Of a DNA stretch of 6,445 nt, positions 1-5,671 are shown in pieces. Every line of letters begins with the position of its first letter. The stretch's first letter is position 1. A program made the translations under genes and the position numbers. The notes under the pieces were generated by a model that saw only the letters and a program-made list of their open reading frames with translations, made no database searches and was not told the origin of the DNA. Source of the stretch: Candidatus Krumholzibacteriia bacterium (GTDB lineage Bacteria; Krumholzibacteriota; Krumholzibacteriia; Krumholzibacteriales; Krumholzibacteriaceae); NCBI GenBank assembly GCA_028696635.1, contig JAQVGR010000102.1:1-6445 (forward strand), in the 5' to 3' direction.

Positions 1-1
1 C

Positions 2-730
2 GCGCAACAGCTGCTCAACAAGTACGAGGTGCAGACAGGCCAGACCCACCGCAGCCGCGGAGATCTCTGGGAGATAGAGGAACAGACGGTCGAGGAACGC
101 CTTCCCCGGACGCGCCTCGCGCGACGGCTCCTGCTGCCGGCGGTGCTGCTCGCCATCGTCGTGATCGTCCTGCTCAGGTTCTTCGGAGGGGGCGAACAGG
201 CCCAGCCTCCGCCGGACCTCATTGACACGATACCCCCGCCCGGCGAGCGCGCCCCTGCCCGGGAAGGGGAGGAGGCCGCGGGCGGCGTCCCGGAGTCTCT
301 GCCGCCCGGCGGGGAGCAGGAGCCTCCGACCGGAGCCGGCGCGGCTGCGGAGCGGCCGGACACCGCCGCGGCGGAGGGGCGCTCCGGACGGGAGGCGGCG
401 TCGCAGGATACGGAGCGGCCCGCCGGGAGCGGGAACCTCCCCGAGCCGATGGTGCTGCGCATCCTCGCGACCGATCGCGATACGACCTGGTTCGACGTGG
501 TCTCCTTCACGCGCGGCGAAGCCGGGCTCGACAGCATCCCCGATGATTTTATCCTCTATCCGGGAACGGTGAAGACGCTTCGCGCAACCGAATCATTCCT
601 GTTCAGGACCATCGGGAACGCCTGGGGGTTCCGGTTCGAGCTCGACGGCAGGACTCTGCCGCCTCTTGGCGAGGGCGAACGCGTCAGGAAGAACGTGCGG
701 ATCACCCGGTCGAGGATCTCCGGCGGCTGA
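2..730 (+). CDS. rodZ: RodZ-like cell-shape protein, 5' end cut by window edge
   Basis: This is probably a RodZ-type protein. RodZ proteins have a cytoplasmic helix-turn-helix domain, one membrane span and a periplasmic domain, and they link MreB to the wall-elongation machinery. The reading frame is open to the left edge, and 242 residues are visible. Visible residues 43-61 form a hydrophobic span (LLLPAVLLAIVVIVLLRFF) preceded by an Arg-rich stretch (RTRLARR), which predicts N-in, C-out topology. A low-complexity linker rich in Pro, Gly, Glu and Ala runs to about residue 147. Residues 150-237 resemble the RodZ C-terminal DUF4115 domain, with a typical ending (TIGNAWGFRFELDGRTLPPLG). The helix-turn-helix part would lie outside the window, so family assignment rests on architecture and the C-terminal domain. 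A GTG at 29 could start the frame, but no Shine-Dalgarno sequence precedes it and the frame continues upstream, so I treat the gene as partial. Another single-span protein with a similar C-terminal domain remains possible. Confidence 0.68.
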   Translation, partial: AQQLLNKYEVQTGQTHRSRGDLWEIEEQTVEERLPRTRLARRLLLPAVLLAIVVIVLLRFFGGGEQAQPPPDLIDTIPPPGERAPAREGEEAAGGVPESLPPGGEQEPPTGAGAAAERPDTAAAEGRSGREAASQDTERPAGSGNLPEPMVLRILATDRDTTWFDVVSFTRGEAGLDSIPDDFILYPGTVKTLRATESFLFRTIGNAWGFRFELDGRTLPPLGEGERVRKNVRITRSRISGG

Positions 731-795
731 TCCGGCGGGCACCCCCCGCTGCCGGCCCGGAGCGACAGCCCCCCCGGGACGGAAGGCTGAAGACG

Positions 796-2847
796 ATGTC
801 TCTGTTCACCCTGCAGTCCGACTACCGGCCGACCGGCGACCAGCCCGAGGCGATCGATCGGCTCGCCTGCGGGGTGCTCGAGCGCCGGCGCTACCAGACG
901 CTCCTCGGCGTGACCGGATCGGGCAAGACCTTCACGATAGCCAACGTCATCGCGCGCTCGCAGATGCCGGCGCTCATCATCTCCCACAACAAGACCCTCG
1001 CCGCCCAGCTGTACGGAGAGCTGCGGGGGTATTTCCCCGGCAACGCCGTCGAGTACTTCATCAGCTACTACGACTACTATCAGCCCGAGGCGTTCATCCC
1101 CTCGACCGACACGTACATCGAGAAGGACGTCTCGATCAACGAGGACATCGACCGTCTGCGGCTGCGCGCCACCGGCTCGCTGATGACCCGGCGCGACGTG
1201 ATCGTCGTGGCGAGCGTGTCGTGCATCTACGGACTCGGCTCCCCCGACGAGTTCCGCCGCATGACCTTCCGTCTGGGGCGGGGAGAACGGTTCGGCAGGG
1301 ACCGGCTCCTGCGACGGCTCATCGAGCTGCGCTACTCGCGCAACGACGTCGATTTCGCCCGCGGGACCTTCCGCGTGCGGGGCGACACGGTGGAGCTGCG
1401 CCCGGCGTACATGCAGGAGGCGGTGCGCATCGAGCTCCTCGACGACGAGATCGAGCGGATGACGGTCGTGCATCCCCTCACCGGCGAGGTGCTGCGTTCC
1501 GTCGACGAGCTGGCCGTCTTCCCCTCGTCGCACTTCGTCGTCTCGCAGGACCTGATCGACCGCGCGATAGACGAGATAGAGAGCGATCTCGCGGCGCGGC
1601 TCGGCGAGCTCGAGGCGGCGGGGCTCGCTCTCGAGGCCCAGCGGCTGCGCACCCGCACGAGGTACGACATCGAGATGATGCGCGAGGTCGGGTACTGCAC
1701 GGGGATCGAGAACTACTCCCGCTACTTCTCCGGCAGGCGCCCCGGCGAGCGTCCGGCAACCCTCATCGACTATTTCCCCGGGGATTTTCTCGTCGTGATA
1801 GACGAATCGCACGTGACGATCCCGCAGGTCAGGGCGATGTTCAACGGCGACCGCAGCCGCAAGCGGACGCTCGTCGATCACGGGTTCCGGCTCCCGTCGG
1901 CGCTCGACAACAGGCCGCTGACCTTCGAAGAGTTCGAGTCGATCATCGCGCGGTTCATATTCGTCTCGGCCACGCCGGGGGACTGGGAGCTCGAGAGATG
2001 CGGGGGAGAGGTCGTCGAGCAGATCGTCAGGCCGACCGGGCTCGTCGATCCGCGCATAGAGGTCCGCCCGGTCTCCGGTCAGGTCGACGACCTGCTCGCC
2101 GAGATACGGGCCAGGGTCGGGCGCGGCGAGCGGGTTCTCGTGACGACGCTCACCAAGCGGATGGCTGAGGACCTCACCGCCTACCTCGACGAGCTCGGCG
2201 TCCGCGTGCGGTGGCTCCACAGCGATGTCGAGGCGCTCGACCGGGTCGAGATCCTCCGGGATCTGCGCTTCGGGGAGTTCGACGTGCTCGTCGGGATCAA
2301 CCTGCTGCGCGAGGGGCTCGACCTTCCCGAGGTCGCGCTCGTGGCGGTTCTCGACGCGGACAAGGAAGGGTTCCTCAGGTCCCGCACGTCGCTGATCCAG
2401 ACGGCGGGACGGGCCGCCCGCCACATAGGCGGGACGGTCATATTCTACGCGGACGAGATCACCGGCTCGATGCGCCGGGCGATCGACGAGACGAACCGGC
2501 GGCGCGAGCGGCAGATCGAGTACAACCGCGAGCACGGGATCACCCCCCGCTCGATAGTCAAGTCGGTCGATCAGGTGATGCTCGCCACCTCGGTGGCCGA
2601 CGCGAGGGGCTCCTCGCAGCGCTCCCCCGCAGGGGATACGGTGCTCGTCCCCGAGGGTGGAGACGATCCCCGCCTGATCGAACGTCTCGAGCTCGAGATG
2701 CTCGATGCGGCCGGGAAGCTCGATTTCGAGCGGGCGGCGAGCCTTCGCGACAGGATAGAGGAGATCAGGATGAACACGGGGAGGAGGGACGGACGTGGAA
2801 CGGATGCTCGCAGCGGCCCGGGCCGCCGTCGCGGCCGCGCTCGATGA
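796..2847 (+). CDS. uvrB: UvrABC system protein B (excinuclease subunit UvrB)
   Basis: UvrB is the damage-verifying, helicase-like subunit of cytoplasmic nucleotide excision repair. UvrA loads it at lesions, and it then recruits UvrC. The 683-residue product is of normal family length. In order it shows a Walker A motif GVTGSGKT (38-45), the start of the beta-hairpin YYDYYQPEAF (91-100), which threads between the strands, the DESH Walker B motif (336-339), SATP (391-394), GINLLREGLD (500-509) and QTAGRAAR (535-542). The C-terminal UVR helical hairpin, which contacts UvrC, spans about 624-659. The ATG at 796 follows GGAAGG (781-786) with 9 nt spacing. The gap from the rodZ-like gene is 65 nt with no evident promoter or terminator, so co-transcription is possible. 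The last 24 residues, after the UVR domain, are Gly/Arg-rich; the final 17 codons (from 2795) overlap the nadC 5' end in another frame. No LexA-type operator was recognised upstream. Confidence 0.98.
   Translation: MSLFTLQSDYRPTGDQPEAIDRLACGVLERRRYQTLLGVTGSGKTFTIANVIARSQMPALIISHNKTLAAQLYGELRGYFPGNAVEYFISYYDYYQPEAFIPSTDTYIEKDVSINEDIDRLRLRATGSLMTRRDVIVVASVSCIYGLGSPDEFRRMTFRLGRGERFGRDRLLRRLIELRYSRNDVDFARGTFRVRGDTVELRPAYMQEAVRIELLDDEIERMTVVHPLTGEVLRSVDELAVFPSSHFVVSQDLIDRAIDEIESDLAARLGELEAAGLALEAQRLRTRTRYDIEMMREVGYCTGIENYSRYFSGRRPGERPATLIDYFPGDFLVVIDESHVTIPQVRAMFNGDRSRKRTLVDHGFRLPSALDNRPLTFEEFESIIARFIFVSATPGDWELERCGGEVVEQIVRPTGLVDPRIEVRPVSGQVDDLLAEIRARVGRGERVLVTTLTKRMAEDLTAYLDELGVRVRWLHSDVEALDRVEILRDLRFGEFDVLVGINLLREGLDLPEVALVAVLDADKEGFLRSRTSLIQTAGRAARHIGGTVIFYADEITGSMRRAIDETNRRRERQIEYNREHGITPRSIVKSVDQVMLATSVADARGSSQRSPAGDTVLVPEGGDDPRLIERLELEMLDAAGKLDFERAASLRDRIEEIRMNTGRRDGRGTDARSGPGRRRGRAR
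2781..2788 (+). promoter_or_regulatory. Ribosome binding site deciding the nadC start
   Basis: The purine run GAGGAGGG lies inside the uvrB coding sequence, 6 nt before the GTG at 2795. It fits that GTG better than the ATG three codons later at 2804, and so sets the nadC start within uvrB. Confidence 0.7.
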
Positions 2848-3637
2848 GGACGCCGCGACACGGGACGTGACGACCAGGCTCCTCGTGCCCGAACGGCTCG
2901 ACGGGCGCGCAGTCGTCGTCGCCCGCGCCGGCGGCGTGATCTCCGGACAGATGCTCGCCTCCCTCGTCTACGAGCGGCTCGGGGGAGCGCGGTGGACCGC
3001 GCTCCTTCCCGACGGTTCATCCGTCGGCGCGGGGGACACGATCGCGCGCGTCGAGGGGAGGCTGCGCGCCCTCCTCTCGGGAGAGCGGACCGCCCTGAAC
3101 TTCCTCGGCCGCCTCTCGGGGGTGGCCACGCTCACCGCGGCCTTCGTCCGCGCCGCGGCGGGAAGCGGCGTTCGCATTCTCGACACGCGCAAGACGACCC
3201 CGGGGCTGCGTCTGTTCGAGAAGCGGGCGGTCGCCGACGGCGGCGGGACGAACCACCGCGCCGATCTCGCCTCGCTGATCCTCGTCAAGGAGAACCATAT
3301 CGCCGCCGCCGGCGGCATCGAGGCGGTCATCGATGCGCTCGGCGATCGGCTCGACCACAGCGAGATCGAGGTGACCGGGGTCGAGGAGCTGCGGGCCCTG
3401 TCTGGATCGCCGCCGGGGCGGGTGATGCTGGACAACTTCGCCCCGGAAGACGTCGTCCGGGCGGTCGAGGAGATCTCCCGCTGGCCCCGGCGCCCGCAGA
3501 TCGAGGTCTCCGGCGGCGTGACGCTCGCGAACGTCGTGTCGTACGCCGTGCCGGGGGTCGACTTCATATCGGTCGGATCCCTGACGAACTCCGCTCCGGC
3601 GCTCGATCTCTCGATGCTCGTGGAGGAAATCTCGTGA
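2795..3637 (+). CDS. nadC: Nicotinate-nucleotide pyrophosphorylase (quinolinate phosphoribosyltransferase)
   Basis: NadC converts quinolinate and phosphoribosyl pyrophosphate to nicotinate mononucleotide, CO2 and pyrophosphate, the step that commits quinolinate to de novo NAD synthesis. The 280-residue product is of normal length. Family motifs are all present: SGERTALNFLGRLSG (95-109), DTRKTTPGLR (130-139), GGGTNHR (149-155), VKENHI (164-169), EIEV (190-193), MLDNF (211-215), EVSGG (237-241) and VGSLTNSAPALD (260-271). Glu192 and Asp213 keep the 21-residue spacing of the conserved acidic pair. Many homologues have His where this one has Asn265 (LTHS versus LTNS). The start is taken as GTG 2795 because of the purine-rich site just upstream; ATG 2804 is an alternative that would remove three residues. 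The gene overlaps uvrB by 53 bp, and its stop overlaps the birA start. The upstream NAD genes nadA and nadB are not in view. Confidence 0.96.
   Translation: MERMLAAARAAVAAALDEDAATRDVTTRLLVPERLDGRAVVVARAGGVISGQMLASLVYERLGGARWTALLPDGSSVGAGDTIARVEGRLRALLSGERTALNFLGRLSGVATLTAAFVRAAAGSGVRILDTRKTTPGLRLFEKRAVADGGGTNHRADLASLILVKENHIAAAGGIEAVIDALGDRLDHSEIEVTGVEELRALSGSPPGRVMLDNFAPEDVVRAVEEISRWPRRPQIEVSGGVTLANVVSYAVPGVDFISVGSLTNSAPALDLSMLVEEIS
3622..3627 (+). promoter_or_regulatory. Ribosome binding site deciding the birA start
   Basis: GGAGGA lies within the last codons of nadC, 6 nt before the GTG at 3634. The birA frame is open far upstream (to 2992), so this site is the main evidence that translation starts at 3634, where the homology also begins. 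Confidence 0.7.
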
Positions 3638-4461
3638 ACGCCGCCGGCGATCTGCATCCGGCCCGCATCGCGGGCCGCTGCGCCTCGCAGCGCTTCGGCC
3701 ACACCGTCGTGCTGTTCGACGCGGTCGAGTCGACCAACACGGCCGCGTCGGCGCTGGCATCCCTCGGCGCTCCCGAGGGGACCGTGGTCATCGCCCTGAG
3801 GCAGACGGCGGGGCGCGGGAGGCAGGGGCGCCGGTGGATCTCGACCCCGGAGGGATCGCTTGTCTTCTCGATCGTCGCGCGGCCGGGGCGGGAGCCCCAG
3901 AGCCTCACCGTCCTTCTTGCGCTCGCCGCGGCGGAGGCGATCGAGCCTCTCGTGGGCGGGGCGGCGATCAAATGGCCGAACGATATCTGGATCGGCGGCC
4001 GGAAGTGCGCGGGGGTGCTGGCCGAAACGTCGGGGGGGAGCGTCGTTCTCGGCATGGGGATCGACGTCAACGAGGGCCCCGACGATCTCCCCGACGGACT
4101 GCGCCGGACGGCCGTGTCGCTGCGGATGCTCGCCGGCCGCACACTGGACCGCGGCGCGCTGCTCGTCGACCTGCTCGCGAGGCTGAGCTCGCGGTACGAG
4201 GCGTGGGAACGAGGCGGCTTCGACCCGATGAGGCCGGACGCCGAGCGGCTGCTCCTCTGGATGGGGGAGGCGGTCGAGGTCGACGCCGGGGGAGGACGGA
4301 TCGATTCGGGGATCGTGCTCGGACTGACCTCCCAGGGGTACCTGCGGCTCGGCGACGGGAGCGGGGAGAGGATCATCGCGGCGGGAGACGCCGTCCGTGC
4401 GCCCCGGCCGCCGTGGACCTCCCGTCCTGGCGGCGGGAGCGGGGAAAGGGGGGCCCGATGA
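3634..4461 (+). CDS. birA: Biotin--[acetyl-CoA-carboxylase] ligase, monofunctional (no HTH domain)
   Basis: This ligase activates biotin with ATP to biotinyl-AMP and transfers it to the biotin carrier lysine of carboxylases such as AccB. Starting at GTG 3634 gives 275 residues. Visible motifs are ESTN (32-35), the biotinyl-AMP-binding loop GRGRQGRRW (60-68), KWPNDIWI (113-120), AGVLAE (126-131) and GMGIDVNE (140-147). A C-terminal SH3-like domain spans about 212-252 and ends in a GDG and AGD pattern. There is no room for the N-terminal winged helix of bifunctional E. coli-type BirA, so it should not repress a biotin operon. In the GIGINVN signature Asp144 replaces the usual Asn. A tail of about 20 Pro/Gly/Arg-rich residues follows the C-terminal domain. 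The GTG overlaps the nadC stop (GTGA), and the TGA overlaps the coaX ATG (ATGA), so translational coupling on both sides is likely. Confidence 0.94.
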   Translation: MNAAGDLHPARIAGRCASQRFGHTVVLFDAVESTNTAASALASLGAPEGTVVIALRQTAGRGRQGRRWISTPEGSLVFSIVARPGREPQSLTVLLALAAAEAIEPLVGGAAIKWPNDIWIGGRKCAGVLAETSGGSVVLGMGIDVNEGPDDLPDGLRRTAVSLRMLAGRTLDRGALLVDLLARLSSRYEAWERGGFDPMRPDAERLLLWMGEAVEVDAGGGRIDSGIVLGLTSQGYLRLGDGSGERIIAAGDAVRAPRPPWTSRPGGGSGERGAR

Positions 4462-5195
4462 GATCGTTGCTCGCGCTCGACCGGGGGAACGACTCGTTGA
4501 AGGCGGCTCTCTTTGTGGGCGGCGCCATCGCCGAACGCTTCCGCATCCGGGGCGCCGGCGCGGAGGAGACGGCAGCGCTGGTCCGGCGGCTGCGGCCGGA
4601 CCGCATCGCCGCATCCTGCGTCGTTCCCGCTTGGCGCGCCGCCCTGGAGACGGCGCTGGGGGAACGATTCCCCGCGCTGTTCTGGGCGGGGCACGATTCG
4701 CCGCTTCCCTTCCGCCTCGACGTGGAGGATCCGCGTTCGGTCGGCTCCGACCGGCTGGCCGCCGCCGCGGGGGCTGCCGCCCGGGGGAGCTCCTCGGCGG
4801 TGGTGGTCGACGCCGGGACGGCCGTCACCGTCGACATTCTCTCAAGCGGGATCTTTACCGGGGGCGCGATCATGCCGGGCCTGGGCCTGATGCTCGACGC
4901 CCTCCACCGCGGTACGGCGGCGCTCCCCGCGCTCGATCCGGGGGAGGCGGCAGGGGAGGAGTCCCGGGGCCTTCCGGGGCGTTCCACACGGACGGCGATC
5001 GCAGCCGGCACGGTCGGGGGGTACATCGGCGGGGTAACGGCGCTGGTGGGCCGCTCGCTCGAGATGACCACCCCCGGGGCGGTCGTCTATCTCACCGGCG
5101 GCGGGGCGCCGCTGCTCGCCGGACGGCTGAGCCCCGATCCGGTCCTCGCCCCCGATCTCGTCCTGGAGGGGCTCTGCAGTATCTTCGCGAGGTGA
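4458..5195 (+). CDS. coaX: Type III pantothenate kinase
   Basis: CoaX phosphorylates pantothenate with ATP, the first step of CoA synthesis. The type III family belongs to the ASKHA fold and, unlike CoaA, is generally not feedback-inhibited by CoA. The 245 residues are slightly short but normal for the family. Visible motifs are the N-terminal phosphate loop LDRGNDS (7-13), PRSVGSDR (92-99), DAGTAVT (118-124), GGAIMPGLGLMLDAL (135-149), LPAL (156-159), GRSTRTAIAAG (174-184) and LTGGGAPLL (212-220). Asp98 of GSDR matches the residue described as general base in characterised members. Two departures are seen: the usual DxGNT reads DRGND, and the usual G(K/R)NT reads GRST. The ATG at 4458 shares ATGA with the birA stop and follows a G-rich run (AAAGGGGGG, 4445-4453). 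Next to birA is a common place for coaX, and the two are fused in some bacteria. Confidence 0.93.
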   Translation: MRSLLALDRGNDSLKAALFVGGAIAERFRIRGAGAEETAALVRRLRPDRIAASCVVPAWRAALETALGERFPALFWAGHDSPLPFRLDVEDPRSVGSDRLAAAAGAAARGSSSAVVVDAGTAVTVDILSSGIFTGGAIMPGLGLMLDALHRGTAALPALDPGEAAGEESRGLPGRSTRTAIAAGTVGGYIGGVTALVGRSLEMTTPGAVVYLTGGGAPLLAGRLSPDPVLAPDLVLEGLCSIFAR

Positions 5196-5224
5196 CGGCA
5201 GCCCCTCGAGCGGCGCGTTTTTTT
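5166..5224 (+). terminator. Possible intrinsic terminator at the end of coaX
   Basis: A run of seven T (5218-5224) follows GC-rich DNA just after the coaX stop. A perfect 8-bp inverted repeat, GAGGGGCT (5166-5173) with AGCCCCTC (5200-5207), spans the stop codon. A second weak pairing joins CGCG 5186-5189 and 5214-5217, next to the T run. Neither is a textbook terminator: the 8-bp stem has a 26-nt loop and ends 10 nt before the T run, and the closer stem is only 4 bp. Some read-through into groESL is plausible. Confidence 0.35.
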
Positions 5225-5227
5225 CCC

Positions 5228-5256
5228 TTGAACTTCAGGGTCCGTAACGGTATATT
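5228..5256 (+). promoter_or_regulatory. Sigma70-type promoter of groESL
   Basis: A -35 hexamer TTGAAC (5228-5233) and a -10 hexamer TATATT (5251-5256) are separated by exactly 17 nt, the best spacing for the housekeeping sigma factor. AT-rich hexamers stand out sharply in this GC-rich DNA. Transcription would start near 5263, just before the CIRCE element. The T run at 5218-5224 sits immediately upstream of the -35 box and might also act as a short UP-like element. Confidence 0.8.
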
Positions 5257-5270
5257 ACCGGCTGCAGATA

Positions 5271-5297
5271 CTGGCACTCTCTGATATGGAGTGCCAA
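5271..5297 (+). promoter_or_regulatory. CIRCE operator (predicted HrcA binding site)
   Basis: The left arm CTGGCACTC (5271-5279) and right arm GAGTGCCAA (5289-5297) form an inverted repeat around a 9-nt spacer. The CIRCE consensus is TTAGCACTC-N9-GAGTGCTAA. The arms pair at 8 of 9 positions; only the outermost C/A pair fails. Each arm carries the compensating A-to-G change (GGCACTC and GAGTGCC), so symmetry is kept. The position, about +8 to +35 from the predicted start and upstream of groES, is typical. By inference HrcA, assisted by GroEL, represses groESL here and releases on heat stress; hrcA itself is not in the window. Confidence 0.93.
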
Positions 5298-5340
5298 GTC
5301 GTTGCAATTAATCAACTAAAACCGTTTCGGACATGGGCAA

Positions 5341-5347
5341 AGGAGGG
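5341..5347 (+). promoter_or_regulatory. Ribosome binding site deciding the groES start
   Basis: AGGAGGG lies 6 nt before ATG 5354. An in-frame ATG at 5333 would read straight through this site and add seven residues (MGKGGKN) not found in GroES, so the downstream ATG is the real start. Confidence 0.9.
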
Positions 5348-5353
5348 AAGAAT

Positions 5354-5641
5354 ATGAAGATCACGCCGCTGGCCGACCGGGTCCTCGTCAAGCCGATGGA
5401 CACAGTCGAGGTGAAGAAGGGCGGGATCATCATCCCGGACACCGCGAAGGAGAAACCGCAGGAGGGCGAGGTCATCGCCGTCGGCAAGGGCCGCATCAAC
5501 GAGACGAACGGCGAGCGGATACCCCTCGAGGTGAAGAAGGGGGACAAGGTCCTCTACGGGAAGTACTCGGGGACCGAGATCACCGTGAGGGACGTCGAGT
5601 ATCTGATACTGCGGGAAAGCGATATCCTCGCTGTCCTGTAG
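5354..5641 (+). CDS. groES: Co-chaperonin GroES (10 kDa chaperonin)
   Basis: GroES is the heptameric lid that caps the GroEL cylinder during ATP-dependent protein folding in the cytoplasm. The 95-residue product matches the usual 94-97. It begins MKITPLADRVLVKP as family members do. The flexible mobile loop lies at about 17-33 and carries GGIIIPD (23-29), whose hydrophobic tripeptide Ile25-Ile27 docks into GroEL. The conserved KEKPQEGEV (32-40) and GDKVLYGKYSGTEI (63-76) follow. It is the first gene of a two-gene operon with groEL 30 nt downstream. Its leader of about 90 nt contains the CIRCE operator and then an A/T-rich stretch (5301-5322) likely to stay unstructured near the ribosome site. 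Nothing in the protein is unusual. Confidence 0.98.
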   Translation: MKITPLADRVLVKPMDTVEVKKGGIIIPDTAKEKPQEGEVIAVGKGRINETNGERIPLEVKKGDKVLYGKYSGTEITVRDVEYLILRESDILAVL

Positions 5642-5671
5642 ATCCTCCAGCGACATGAAAGGAGAGACGAG

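Noticed and set aside
731..795. Search for a promoter, LexA box or terminator before uvrB.
   Set aside because: The 65-nt gap is GC-rich with no convincing -35/-10 pair, no CTG-N10-CAG or GAAC-N4-GTTC pattern and no T-run hairpin; only the ribosome site is supported.
666..2168. A 500-codon plus-strand frame overlapping uvrB, plus others of 100-490 codons in nadC, birA and coaX.
   Set aside because: They are out-of-frame shadows of real genes with Arg/Pro/Ala-rich composition. The long frames containing birA (from 2992) and coaX (from 3834) are real only from 3634 and 4458, where homology begins.
556..2535. A long open frame on the minus strand (659 codons) opposite uvrB, and a similar one at 2968-4614.
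   Set aside because: Long antisense frames are expected in GC-rich coding DNA. These translations are biased strings of Arg, Pro, Glu, Asp and Ala with no recognisable domain, and they lie opposite clearly homologous genes.
5333..5353. An earlier in-frame ATG for groES.
   Set aside because: It would translate the Shine-Dalgarno sequence itself and add seven residues absent from the GroES family; ATG 5354 has ideal spacing.
5406..5541. A 16-nt perfect direct repeat within groES (5406-5421 and 5526-5541), exactly 120 bp apart.
   Set aside because: Both copies are in frame and encode EVKKG, a short stretch compatible with normal GroES at each place, so the repeat is probably due to codon preference.
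5642..5671. Possible pairing of CTCC (5645-5648) with the groEL ribosome site GGAG (5661-5664).
   Set aside because: Only four base pairs; too weak to claim as a regulatory hairpin.
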